Part shown: one piece after another, positions 9,745-19,775 of the stretch
How positions within the stretch are numbered: the first letter of the stretch is position 1
How the letters are laid out: each line of letters begins with the position of its first letter
Assembly: GCA_009829735.1 (NCBI GenBank)
Contig: CM020619.1
Span: forward strand, 29,600,063 to 29,664,062
Length of the DNA stretch: 64,000 nucleotides
From: Pyropia yezoensis
Lineage: Eukaryota; Rhodophyta; Bangiophyceae; Bangiales; Bangiaceae
Direction of reading: 5' to 3'
Program-made: the position numbers and the translations under genes
The notes under the pieces: generated by a model
Seen by the model: only the letters and a program-made list of their open reading frames with translations
Database searches by the model: none
Told to the model about the DNA's origin: nothing

Positions 9745-10212
9745 TGTGGCAAAAACCACTCGCACACACAGTACCCAAGTTGGGGCGGTGTGCGAGGGCT
9801 GCCTCCCGTGTCGGGGGAACCGGAAGAAGTGCAAGTCGCACACACTCTATCCCTGTTGTGGGGCAATCCCCCCACGGACAAACAAGAAGATGGTGTGTGG
9901 TCCAACAGTTTCTTGGTCGGGACGGGGACGCAGGGCCAAGCCCCGCTGTCCCTCCCCTTATCCCCCCAGGGTCCACTCAGAATCTCGCCACTCAGAATCT
10001 CCCACCCCAGCACCTGCCCACCGGGCCACACGAAAATTCAAGACGATAAATGCAGAAAACCCTCAAATCCAAGTTGGATTTACTACTAAGCTAACTATCC
10101 CGAACTTAGGGAATATGGACCCAAATGCAGGGGGAGGAACGGACCAGGCTAGTGGCCTGCCGCCCCTTGCATGGCACGTGTTGCCCCCTACCTGGGGGTC
10201 AATACTGCCACA
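9745..10212 (-). repeat. E2 LTR, 5' copy in element sense
   Basis: 468 bp, reads identical to 834-1301. It is followed by the ATAAC target duplication at 10213-10217. Confidence 0.96.
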
Positions 10213-10217
10213 ATAAC
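10213..10217. repeat. Right target-site duplication of E2 (ATAAC)
   Basis: Direct copy of 829-833, immediately after the right LTR. Confidence 0.95.
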
Positions 10218-11246
10218 GATGTGTCCGAGGGCAAGACACTCTACCTCCTGGTTAACTTGATGACCGGAGAAGCGGAACAGCGGTTCGCACAGGTTCTACC
10301 AGATTCTGCCGGATACATTGTCGGGCGTACCGTTGGGAGCTATCCGGAAGCGGTCAACTGGCTCCTGTCCAACTACGCTGACGCGGACTCCCTGCGCAAG
10401 GCAGTAGGCAGATTGAACCGGGCAACCATGGGCCGACAAGAGACTCCAGAGGCCTTCGCCCGCCGTGTCCGGGGGATGAGCGAGGCTTGTGGCAACGTTT
10501 ACCCTGAGGACAGGCTCAAGATGATCTTATCGGAAGGGCTTCCTGAATATCTTCAAGTGGACGCGGAAAATTACAACCAGGAACATCAAGAACATACCGT
10601 CCAGCAGTTGATGGCCTACACCCAGGGCAAGTACCGGCAAGCCAAGGCCCTCCAAGCTCCCATGGTATCAACTCCCAAGCCGTTGTCGCGAGTTCGTCCC
10701 GGACCCGACAAGTATAAGGGAGGTGATAGCCCTGTACCGGTACTCGCAGTTGGCGAAGCCTCACCCGTGGGGTCAGGGAACAAGTGGGGCGGCTTCGTTT
10801 CTAAGGAGCAACCTTCCCTGGTAGCCCCCAAGCAGGTCAAGAACCAGCGGTTCCAGTCTTGTTGGCTGTGCCGAAAGGAGGACCACATGTCCTACAAGTG
10901 CCCGACCATTCCGAAGGACCTCCAGGAGAAGCTCAAGCGTCAAGGACTAGTGTTTGCAAAGGCAGTCAACTGGGCTGACCGGCGAGCACCCTCCAAGATG
11001 GACAAGGCACAGGTACACGCAATCCGGGTGGCAACCTTGCAGAGCATCACGGAGGCTCTGGCAAGGGTAGCTCCTACGGACTTCGACCCGGAGACCGAAA
11101 CCTCTAAGGAACCCTCGGACCCGGGAAACGAGTGGGGCAGGCGCTCTCCCCAAGTGTCTTCCCAAATCTCCGACGGCGGGGTACTTCTACCCATTCTCCC
11201 CTTGCGTGCCGGGAGAAGGGACGGCAGTTACCTGATCAACTGGTAG
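10213..11246 (+). CDS. E1 gag, 3' portion after the E2 insertion
   Basis: Continues the capsid-like helical core (SEGKTLYLL, PEAVNWLLSNY, TPEAFARRVRGMSE) and contains one CCHC zinc knuckle (CWLCRKEDHMSYKC). Its end overlaps the start of the pol frame by about 115 nt in a different phase, as in gypsy elements that make Gag-Pol by ribosomal frameshifting. It is the remainder of the gene interrupted by E2. Confidence 0.85.
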
Positions 11247-14200
11247 CCGCCTGGACACCCTGTTTGTTCAAGGGGACCTCGCTTGTCCTGCGTAAGGAAA
11301 ACCTCAAGATTCATGCTCGTTTGCGTGTGGGGGATAGTCTCCCCCAAGCTGTTACTCCGGTGCTTGATACGGGAGCCGGACCAAGCGTCATCACTGAGAA
11401 CCTGTTACCTCCGGGCTGGCGTCGACATGCCTGGAGAGCGCCTACCAGGACCCATATTGTCGACGCTTCGGGTCAAACCCAACGACCGCTTGGCCGTCTT
11501 CCTGTCGCCATCTATGTCAACAATGAACCAATGCTTTTTCCCTTTCTAGTAGTCAAGACTCTATCAGTCCCCCTCATCCTAGGCTGGGACTTCCAGAAGC
11601 AGCATGTCAAGAGTATCCTGCCCGGAGAAGGAAAGGTGCAGTTCAACCATGGGTTCGTGTCACCAGTGCTGGAGCATCTGGACGCCAAGGTTCGTGTAGT
11701 CAAGAACAAGAAGGAACGCATCCCACCCTCTACCTTTACTCTCTTCAAACCGGTGCTCCTGCCTCCTCGTTCGGAGACCAAGGTTCAAGTAACGACCCGG
11801 ACTGCAGGTCAATGCCTGATCTACGGACGTAAGGAATTTCTGGCGAAACACCGGTTATACTTGGCCCACGGACATCACAAGAAGGTGGAAAGGCACACCC
11901 CATTCTCGGTGCTTATCGTCAACGTGAGCCGGAAGCCGATAACCCTTGCCAAGGGCACTCGAGTTGGTACAGCCGAGCCTTACCGGGGGTCTGCCCGTGC
12001 TATGAGCAAGGAGGACCTCTTGAACCTGCAACAAGAACTTGCATCCAACTTAACGGCCTTAGACGTACCTCCGAGACAAGAGCAGGCTAGCAGCGTCACC
12101 CCGAAGCCCGATCAAGCACCATCCGGGATGCCGAAGGTCAACCAGGAAAATGTCCCTCCCGACTTAAAGGAGGCACTGGAGAAGCTTCTCCAGGAATATC
12201 GGCACCTGTGGTCTGGAGAGCTGGGCAAGATGGACGCCACTCTACACCGGATTGAACTCAAGCCAGATGCCAAGCCAGTGCACCTGCAACCATACCGGGC
12301 TGGACCTCATCGCCGGGATGAGATTGAGAAGCAGGTTAACAAGATGCTCAAGATGGATGTTATCGAGCCGTCTGATGGCGAGTGGGCCTTCCCGGTGGTA
12401 GTCGTCCCAAAACCTGGCGGCCACTTTCGATTCTGCGTTGACTACAGGCGCCTGAACGAGATGACAGTCAAGGATGTATACCCGATACCCCGGATGGATG
12501 ATTGCATCGACTTTCTTGGTGATGCCACCCTCTTCTCAACGCTGGATTGTAATGCCGGTCGCTGGCAGATCCCTCTGGCTGACGAGGACAAGGACAAGAC
12601 CACCTTCACGTGCCACCTGGGACTACTCTGGTGCAAGCGTCTTCCTTTTGGTCTCACCAGTGCTCCGGCGACCTTCCAGAGAGCCATCGACATCATCCTG
12701 TCGGGGCTAAGGTGCAGAACATGTTTGGTCTACCGGGACGATATTATCGTTTTCTCCCAGACCCCGGCGGAACACCTGGAGCACCTTCGAGAGGTCCTGG
12801 CTCTCCTGTCCAAGGCTGGAGTTACCCTGCAGGCCGAGAAATGCCACCTGTTTGAGACTGAGGTGGAGTACTTGGGGCACGTGCTTAGTCCGGGGGAGCT
12901 CCGAGTCAATGAGAGAAACATCAAGGCCCTCCGGCATGCACGGCAACCTAAAACCCAGACGGAACTCAAGAGCTTTCTGGGTATGTGCAACGTCTACCGC
13001 CGGATCGTACGGGAGTATGCCCTGATTGCCCGGCCATTGACCAAGCTCACCAGCAAGAAGCTCCCCGCACAACTTCCGGTGTTCGACGAGAAGCAGACCG
13101 CTTCATTCGAAGAGCTCAAGAAGCGCCTGACCACATCTCGAGTACTGGCGTTACCCAAGCGGGAGGGCCAGTTTGTCCTGGAGACTGATGCCTGTGGCGT
13201 CCAGCTGGGGTGCTCTCTACTCCAGCAGCAACCTGGTGGGCACTTCCTCCCGATGGGCTACTCCAGCCGCATCCTGACTCCAGCCGAGAAGAGTTATTCC
13301 ACGACGGAGCGCGAGTGCTTGGCGGTCGTCTGGGCTTGCTTCCTGTTACGCCCATATCTTGAAGGACAAAAGTTCCTCATCCGGACGGATCACGCCAGCC
13401 TATGGTGGCTGCTATGCATGGACAGCATCCAAGGAAGAGTTGCCCGGTGGCGCCTACGCCTTTCAGGATTCAAGTACAAGATGTGCACCAAAGCAGGGGG
13501 GGAGCACCACTGCGCCGACACTATGTCCCGGCTGGAGACGCCTGCAGCCGACACCGGTCCTATCCCGGAGGAAATACCTTGTTTCATCCTCCCGAAAGTC
13601 GGAAGTGGCTGGCATGCTCCCCTGTATGAGACACCCGAAGCTCATCAAACGGTACCCATACACCGGATGCTGGAAGCACAACTGACGGATCCTCAATGCT
13701 TGGAGCTTCGTTACCAAATGGACCTGAACCGGAACAGTCGCTTCTCCGAGTCTACAGATGGACTCCTGGTACGGGTGTCACCCTTCGATGGGGCAACTCA
13801 AGTCTACGTACCCCGGAGTCTACGAGCTGACATCCTCCGCCTGGAGCAGTCGTCTCCCCAGGCCGGACATCCGGGCATCAACCGGATGTATGCGTCGATG
13901 CGACGACACTATTACTGGGAAACCATGCCCAGTGACGTCCATAAGCACCTGGAGGCTTGTGTCTCTTGTGCGAGTAACCGGTTGTCCGAGAGGAAGACGA
14001 TTCCTAAGCTACGCCTATTCCCTGCGGCGGAGCCCTTTGCAAGCTTAAGCATGGACATCCTGGGGCCCCTAACTGAAACATCCAGTGGCAACATATACCT
14101 GCTCATCATTTGTGACCGATTCTCCAAGTTCACTCGAGCGATCCCGCTGAGGACCATTACGGCCCTGGATGTCACGTCAGCCTTCTGCGAGTACTGGATA

Positions 14201-15223
14201 GCTGCATACGGCCCTCCAGACTCCGTCTTAACAGACAATGGCCCCCAGTTTGCATCCCTGTTCTTCCAAGGAGTCTGTGACCTGATGGGCATCAAGAACT
14301 TGTTCACCACGATGAACCACCCGCAAACGTACGGGCAGGTGGAACGATTCAACCGGACCCTGGTGGACATGCTACGGCACTATGTGGAGGAGCACCAAGA
14401 AAACTGGGACGAGCACCTGGCTGTCCTCACGCTAGCCTACAACTCCCGAGTTCACCGGACAACGGGGGTCCCTCCACTCGACTTTGTCACCCCAAGGCGG
14501 CTGACCAACTTTTCCCTGGAAAGAATACCAGACGGTCTCCAGCCTGCACTGAAGTCAGGTCCCAAGGCAAAGGATGAGTTCCTGGAACAACTGAAGCTCC
14601 TGCTCCCAAGAGTCAAGGAGTCAACCTCAAAGACCCAGGAGCGATATAAGCGGGACTGTGACAAGGGAGTCCGGGAAAAGAACAAGGAACTGGGTGGTGG
14701 CGACTGGGTTTTTGTGGACAACCATAGCAAGACCCGAGGGAAGCTGGACTCTAAGACGGATGGACCATATGAGATCCTGAATACGGACGGCTGGACCCTT
14801 CTTCTAGACGTGGATGGCTTCCCGTACCGGATGAGCAGCGACCATGTCACCCGAGCTCCACCGCCAAGCAAACGGGACTTGAACCGGCGAAAGCGGGCCG
14901 CAGTACCCTGGTTATCCCAAGAAGAAGGCCGAGAATATGTCTACGTCAAGGTTGTCGACCACGCCTGGAGGGACGGACGCTTGTACCAGCGAGTACGCTG
15001 GTTCGGCTTCAATCCGGCGGACGATACCTGGGAACCCTCAAACCGGTTGCCCATTGCGGACGTCTGCGCCTACACGCGACGGAACGGATTTGAGGGCACT
15101 CCGGTGGCCAAAGCCGGCAAGATCCTGGAATCGGACTCGGAGGATGAGCAGGAGGAAGGGGCTGATCAAGACCCGCGGGACGAGCCGAGCTCACCCGCAA
15201 CAGATGCGGAACAAGAAGATTGA
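11132..15223 (+). CDS. E1 pol polyprotein
   Basis: Protease (VLDTGAGPSVI), RT, RNase H, integrase (HHCC region near NRMYASMRRHYYWETM; core SMDILGPLT, TDNGPQFAS) and C-terminal chromodomain (VRWFGFNPADDTWEPSNRLP) are all in one long open frame of about 1,360 residues. The frame opens inside the end of gag without an obvious own ATG, consistent with expression by frameshift. The acidic C-terminal tail is longer than in E2. Confidence 0.93.
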   Translation: MGQALSPSVFPNLRRRGTSTHSPLACREKGRQLPDQLVAAWTPCLFKGTSLVLRKENLKIHARLRVGDSLPQAVTPVLDTGAGPSVITENLLPPGWRRHAWRAPTRTHIVDASGQTQRPLGRLPVAIYVNNEPMLFPFLVVKTLSVPLILGWDFQKQHVKSILPGEGKVQFNHGFVSPVLEHLDAKVRVVKNKKERIPPSTFTLFKPVLLPPRSETKVQVTTRTAGQCLIYGRKEFLAKHRLYLAHGHHKKVERHTPFSVLIVNVSRKPITLAKGTRVGTAEPYRGSARAMSKEDLLNLQQELASNLTALDVPPRQEQASSVTPKPDQAPSGMPKVNQENVPPDLKEALEKLLQEYRHLWSGELGKMDATLHRIELKPDAKPVHLQPYRAGPHRRDEIEKQVNKMLKMDVIEPSDGEWAFPVVVVPKPGGHFRFCVDYRRLNEMTVKDVYPIPRMDDCIDFLGDATLFSTLDCNAGRWQIPLADEDKDKTTFTCHLGLLWCKRLPFGLTSAPATFQRAIDIILSGLRCRTCLVYRDDIIVFSQTPAEHLEHLREVLALLSKAGVTLQAEKCHLFETEVEYLGHVLSPGELRVNERNIKALRHARQPKTQTELKSFLGMCNVYRRIVREYALIARPLTKLTSKKLPAQLPVFDEKQTASFEELKKRLTTSRVLALPKREGQFVLETDACGVQLGCSLLQQQPGGHFLPMGYSSRILTPAEKSYSTTERECLAVVWACFLLRPYLEGQKFLIRTDHASLWWLLCMDSIQGRVARWRLRLSGFKYKMCTKAGGEHHCADTMSRLETPAADTGPIPEEIPCFILPKVGSGWHAPLYETPEAHQTVPIHRMLEAQLTDPQCLELRYQMDLNRNSRFSESTDGLLVRVSPFDGATQVYVPRSLRADILRLEQSSPQAGHPGINRMYASMRRHYYWETMPSDVHKHLEACVSCASNRLSERKTIPKLRLFPAAEPFASLSMDILGPLTETSSGNIYLLIICDRFSKFTRAIPLRTITALDVTSAFCEYWIAAYGPPDSVLTDNGPQFASLFFQGVCDLMGIKNLFTTMNHPQTYGQVERFNRTLVDMLRHYVEEHQENWDEHLAVLTLAYNSRVHRTTGVPPLDFVTPRRLTNFSLERIPDGLQPALKSGPKAKDEFLEQLKLLLPRVKESTSKTQERYKRDCDKGVREKNKELGGGDWVFVDNHSKTRGKLDSKTDGPYEILNTDGWTLLLDVDGFPYRMSSDHVTRAPPPSKRDLNRRKRAAVPWLSQEEGREYVYVKVVDHAWRDGRLYQRVRWFGFNPADDTWEPSNRLPIADVCAYTRRNGFEGTPVAKAGKILESDSEDEQEEGADQDPRDEPSSPATDAEQED

Positions 15224-15514
15224 GAAGAAGGGAACGGGTGTATCAAGGAAAACACGCAATGCAAGCAAGGACTCTCAAGAAAAACAAGCACCCGCTCGAA
15301 CAACCCTTCTCTCCGCCTCTTCCCTCCTCACTTCTCCCTAGACTCTCATCCTCCCTGCCTCCAAGAATTACTCCCGGCGCAAACGCTGCTCCGCAGAAGC
15401 GTCCTCCAGCGCCGCCTCCGCAACACGACAGGACCCGGAGGAAGGCGGGATGATGTAGTGCGGTGGACGAGGCGCTTCCAGGTAGGACTTCACCGGAGCA
15501 GTACTGGTAGTTGC
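15224..15514. other. E1 spacer between pol and opposite-strand ORF region
   Basis: About 290 bp between the convergent E1 reading frames. No coding signal or motif was recognised. Confidence 0.5.
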
Positions 15515-17485
15515 CTAGCGCTCCCGCCCATCCAGATATGCCTGTCGGCGCCCCTGGAAGCCAGTGAAGGTCTCTGACCACTGCTGGGCCAAGCCATGCC
15601 GCGTCAAAGTCGCCAGAAGTTCACCAGCCACCGGGCTGTCCGACATCCGGTCGTTGTCCGCGCAAGCAAACACCCGGTCGACCACATCGTTCAAGACGCT
15701 GGCATATGTCTCCAGCACCAAGGAAGACCCGACGCCTTCGACCTGCTCCGGAAGACGACCCAGCTGGTCTTCAATCATGCCAACGTCATACTGGTCGCAC
15801 GTCGGGCCACCTTGGTTCAGGTACCAGTCAGGCACCCGGAAGCGGGTAAGGCGCAGAGTCGGCGCCGGGATCTCGAACCGCCCCGAGGTTGTCACTACTG
15901 GACGGTCCACAACAGCCCCAGGAACCGGAGTCTCCAACTCAAGAAGCGGTACAGAGCCGCCGACAGTTTAAGAAGGTTCCCGAGGAAGAACGGCCGGAGT
16001 GGTCGGCGACCGGACGGCCACGCCAAGACTCGCTGCAGACAAGCGCGGTGCCGGAGGAGCCTGAAGTACCGGGAAAGCCGGAGCGAGGCGCAAACGCGCC
16101 GACGACGGTACAGGCGAGGCCACCGGGGCGACAGGTGCAACAGGAGGAAGCGGAGCCGCCGCAGACGCCCGACCAACCGCCGCGGCCCATCCCGACTTTT
16201 GTACCGGCGGCCCAGTTGGCAGGAGATCGAGGGCGACCGGAGCAGGAAAGCTGCCTAGCTGCGGCCACGCCGGAAGCGGCATCGCCAGTTGCACATTGGC
16301 CGGAGAAGACTGGTAGACCACCTGCACCCAACCTGAGCCATCCCGACGCGGGCTGTTCTGCTCGGCGTTCGCGTTCAAAATGCTCCAGTCATGTACCGGC
16401 AGCTGACGCAGGAAGTCAATCATCGCCTGGACGAGCCCCTTGTACTTCTCGTCCTGGCTGCACAGGAAGTCGACGGTCAACTCAACGACAATCCAAACCA
16501 TCAGGAGGTCTGGGAGGAACCAGAGCCGGTTGGACACCAGGACCTCGTGGAGCCAGTGGTTGGCCGCCAAGACCGTCATCTCGGAAGTTTACATCATGTA
16601 CGGGATGGAGTGGAAGAAGCCCTTGATCGACGCCTGAGTCAAGGCGTCCAGGAAGTATCAGGTGAAGGGGATGCTGGATGGAGCAAACCCGACCGGGATC
16701 TCGACTTCCTGCTGCTGCGGGATGACCTTGGGGTAGTACGCAACTCGGTTGGACTTGTCCAGCTTCCAGAACTCTTGGTGGTTGCAGCTCACGATGAAGT
16801 CACGCTGGCGCCCACGCCGCTCGCCTTGTTCCCGTGCCGGCGACAACGTAGAGTACTTCCGGGTCAAGAAAGGCGGCTCCAGAGCGACCATGCTCGGACG
16901 GGGATCACAGTTCAGGCTCCCCGACCCCTTGAGCGCCTCGTCCCAGAATTTGAGCGCCCGATAGACGTACCCTTCCTCCTCTGGCCAACGGAGAACAGAC
17001 GCAGACACGCGACGCTCGGCCAAGGGTAGATCCAGCACCAGCGCGAACGGTAGATCTTCCAGGCGAGCAACCCAAGAGGAACCCGAAAAGCTCTGGGAGC
17101 GGTCTTGTGCCAGGCGCATCTGGTCCGCCGCATGGAGACGAGTCTTGTCCATCTCCGTCAAGACTCCGCGCTGGAGTTCCATGCGCCAGATGGCCAGGCA
17201 ATCCTGCTGGCACTGGGCCGCGCTGGCGTTGCCGACCACCGTGGAGTAGCGCCGGCCCGCCAGAGGATCCTGCCCCAGAAGCATCTCCGGGAGACTCACC
17301 GGGGGGGTCTCGACCGGGCGCGACGCAGAAGCCGGGGGAACTCGATCCGCCCCCGCCGCGGCGACCGACGCCGGCACCGATACCCGAGGAACCGGAGGCA
17401 TGAGAGGGGCACGGCCGCCCGAACTCTCCTCTGCGACACTCGCCGCCGGAACCACGGGCCCAGCCTGGATCTCGGAACTGGACAT
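15515..17485 (-). pseudogene. E1 opposite-strand ORF region, in about three pieces
   Basis: Located between pol and the 3' LTR and read opposite to gag-pol, exactly where E2 and E3 carry theirs. The N-terminal piece starts at an ATG at 17485 (MSSSEIQAG). It has a disordered Pro/Ala/Ser part and then an ordered part with motifs similar to the E2 ORF (VAYYPKVI.QQQEVEIPVGF). A hydrophobic, helical middle piece and a C-terminal piece follow. It looks broken in about two places and is treated as a fossil. Its presence in a third family is the point of interest. Confidence 0.65.
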
Positions 17486-17747
17486 GGCGTCCAGAATCCG
17501 GGGGAGCGGGAGGGTCAAGGTGAAGCAGAAGGGGAGGGGGCAGGATTGGAACAGGTGATCGTACCCGGGGTCAAGACGCACGACCTCGGCACCGGTGTGG
17601 ACGTGCTCGAGGCTGTGCACGGTGGCACCTGGTTCGGCCCGAGGACGTGCCGGACTAGGGAGGGAGCTATGTAGCATCGCTGGCCCCGACTTGGCGCCAA
17701 CCCGGGACTGCAACCAGAGGGCACCAGGTGCCAGAACACGCCCGCCG

Positions 17748-18240
17748 TGTGGTGATTGTTGGCGGCCGTGGCCCGTGCCCGGCACTGGGATGCGGTGGAC
17801 TACGCTATCCACACGTGAGAGAGGGATTTCTGATGGGTTTTTGCATACTTGTGAGGGACTTGATTTGACAGAATCTGAGTGTGAGATTAGTGAGTGGGAA
17901 TAGAATTAGTAGTGATAGTGGCCCCCGACCTGACGAGGTTAGACTCGGGTCGGGGCCACTCGGGGGTATGGGGGGGCTACCTGGCCAACGTGCCGAGGCT
18001 CCCCCAGATGCACGTTGAGAGGAACAGCGAGGCGCCCTTGGCCCGCGCCCTCAGGAAAAAGACAACTGCGCGTTTGCTTTTCTCTTCCCCGTGTGCACTA
18101 CCGTGCGTATCTGTTTGCTCTGCGAGCAGGCACCTGAGGCAACAGGCATACCACTCTCGTAGTTCCCTTTTCTGTGTTACCTGTCCCTTTCCTCCGAGGG
18201 ATATTGACACGTGTCTGTGAGGGTCGAGTTTTATACCACA
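17748..18240 (+). repeat. E1 3' LTR (about 493 bp)
   Basis: Inverted termini TGTGGT at 17748 and ACCACA ending at 18240. The opening TGTGGTGATTG resembles the LTR openings of E2 and E3 (TGTGGCAGTATT, TGTAGCAATAT). A related sequence of about 110 bp lies inverted at 47117-47222, which supports repeat status of its 3' part. The left edge is less certain because no clear polypurine tract precedes it. Confidence 0.7.
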
Positions 18241-18381
18241 AGTGGCCTTGGTCCGTCGGTCACCCGCCCGACGGTCGGTCCGCGCGTGGCGCGGTCGACC
18301 GCAATCATTCGTCAGGCCGGTTACAGGAAGAATCAGGGCACTTAAGACACCACCATCGCCGCGCATCAACATCTGTTATTC

Positions 18382-19775
18382 CTAACGCATCTTCAGAAGC
18401 CGAGCAACCGAGAGATTGGATTCTGACAGCTTCAGCATTTGAGCCACCATGCTCTCATTATGCCGCAGCTGCGTCTCAGCCGCCTTCGCTCTCTTCTCCA
18501 GTCGTACCTCCCGCTCCCGTACCGCGACCATGCGCTCCGCCAGCCCCGAACGATTTTTTTGGTACACTTCTCTCTATAACGCTTGGTCGTGCATGGCTTT
18601 GTGCCTGGATGCTCGATCGCCCTGAGTCTGCTCCATAGAATCAGAAAGCCGCTCGAGCACGGCCTGAGTTTTCCCACTGGTTGTCTGCTTGCGCTTCAGA
18701 GCCCCTTGCGGGACGACACAGGATGCCGCAGCCTTGGTAAGGGCCACAGGCTCGGCTCGGGCAGCCGCCAGCGCGGGATGCCCAGGACTGGCAGGTGCGC
18801 TGTCCAAAGATGCCGCAGCTCCACGCTTCGGCGCGCCGTGAGTCGCCGAGGTTGACGCGGACGGCCCCAACGGCCCTGAGGCCGACACAGGGGCGGGCAT
18901 AGACGGGGCGCGCGGAGACGGCGCGCTCCGGGGGAGGGATGAAGAGTCGCCTGAGCTGCTTTCTGAGCTTGATGCAGGAGACCCCCGCGGAGGCGAGTGC
19001 AGAAAAGAGGCCGGGCCCTCGTCCCTACTGGCCAAGATGGCACTCAGGCTGGGCCGTTCAGGAGCTGACGACGACGACGAAGCGAGATTTGCCCGTCGCC
19101 GTGGGACCCCGGATTCCAAAATGATCCCGCGCTCCACCTCCGCCAGAGTACCCCAGAAGTCAAAGCTCTTGTCGTAGTCAAAACATTCGCCTGACCGAAC
19201 AAGAAACAGGAAAAAAAAAGGCAGACGCGCATCGACGGGGTGTGCGTTAGCTCTCTATTGAAACACCATGGCGGCTGTGCGGGGAAAATCCCAGCCCGGT
19301 ATCAATATTGAAAGTAATAACCAAGATCACATAGAATAAAAGGGCGGCACAATGGACTCATAGCAAGGGGCCTACCTTTCTTGTCCTCGACCTTCTTCGT
19401 CGATGCACCCCGGCTTCGTAGCTTGGAGATCTGCTCGTCAACGGAGCGCCAGGCGCTCTTCAGGTTCTTAATCTTGGCCGCCACCTCGAGCCCCGTGAGC
19501 GGCGTGACAGGGCCGGATCGGTTGAGAGTGACTGCAAACGGGGCGTAGACCTTGCCCAGCTTCTTGTTCTGGTTCGTCTCTTAGAGCGACTGGCACTCGG
19601 TGGATGCCCCCAGCAGGTCCAGCAGCCTGCGCGTGGCCTCATCAGTCAACTCCACCTTCTGCTTCGTGCTCTTCTTACCCGACGTGCCGTCAGGGCTGCC
19701 GCTCGTGGCGGACGACCGGCGACGCTTACATTTGTCGGTCCCAGACGGGAGCAGCGATGACGGGGAAGGGCTCAT
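18382..19775 (-). pseudogene. SANT/Myb-like DNA-binding protein gene, two exons, two in-frame stops
   Basis: Exon 1 is 19376-19775 (ATG at 19775) and exon 2 is 18382-19190. The intron has GTAGG at its start and CAG at its end, and the phase is kept (GGC, Gly, across the junction). Exon 1 has a basic N-terminus and a trihelix/SANT-like domain (LTDEATRRLLDLL ... AAKIKNLKSAWRSVDEQI). Exon 2 starts with an acidic-aromatic segment (FDYDKSFDFWGTLAEVE), then a Ser/Pro-rich linker, and ends in a coiled coil (REREVRLEKRAKAAETQLR). Two in-frame stops, TAA at 19581-19583 and TAG at 18574-18576, interrupt an otherwise continuous frame of 403 codons. This plan is common in transcription factors and in Harbinger-transposon accessory proteins; no transposase was seen nearby. 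Probably a decayed copy. Confidence 0.65.

Larger units (their letters stand above)
834..10212 (-). mobile_element. E2: complete-looking Ty3/gypsy chromodomain element nested in E1
   Basis: 9,379 bp bounded by two 468-bp LTRs that I read as identical, starting TGTGGCA and ending TGCCACA, with a 5-bp ATAAC duplication. In element sense (- strand) the order is 5' LTR 9745-10212, primer-binding site 9724-9742, gag 7679-9625, pol 3699-7682, an opposite-strand ORF 1644-3587, polypurine tract 1302-1314 and 3' LTR 834-1301. All main frames are open over full family length, so the copy looks whole. Identical LTRs imply a very recent insertion. The extra + strand ORF is not part of the standard gypsy plan. 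Confidence 0.96.
1..18240 (+). mobile_element. E1: Ty3/gypsy chromodomain LTR retrotransposon, 5' end outside window, hosts nested E2
   Basis: Outer element. The parts seen are gag (1-833 and 10213-11246), pol (11132-15223), an opposite-strand ORF region (15515-17485) and a 3' LTR (17748-18240). The 5' LTR lies before the window. The pol order (protease, RT, RNase H, HHCC-type integrase, C-terminal chromodomain) places it with Metaviridae chromoviruses. It is broken: gag is split by the nested element E2, and the opposite-strand ORF lies in about three pieces. It must be older than E2, which inserted into it. Only one LTR is visible, so no LTR-divergence age can be given. Confidence 0.9.

Noticed and set aside
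15596-16626. + strand frames over the E1 opposite-strand ORF region
   Set aside because: Arg/Gln-rich shadow composition; the - strand pieces match the plan and motifs of the E2 ORF.
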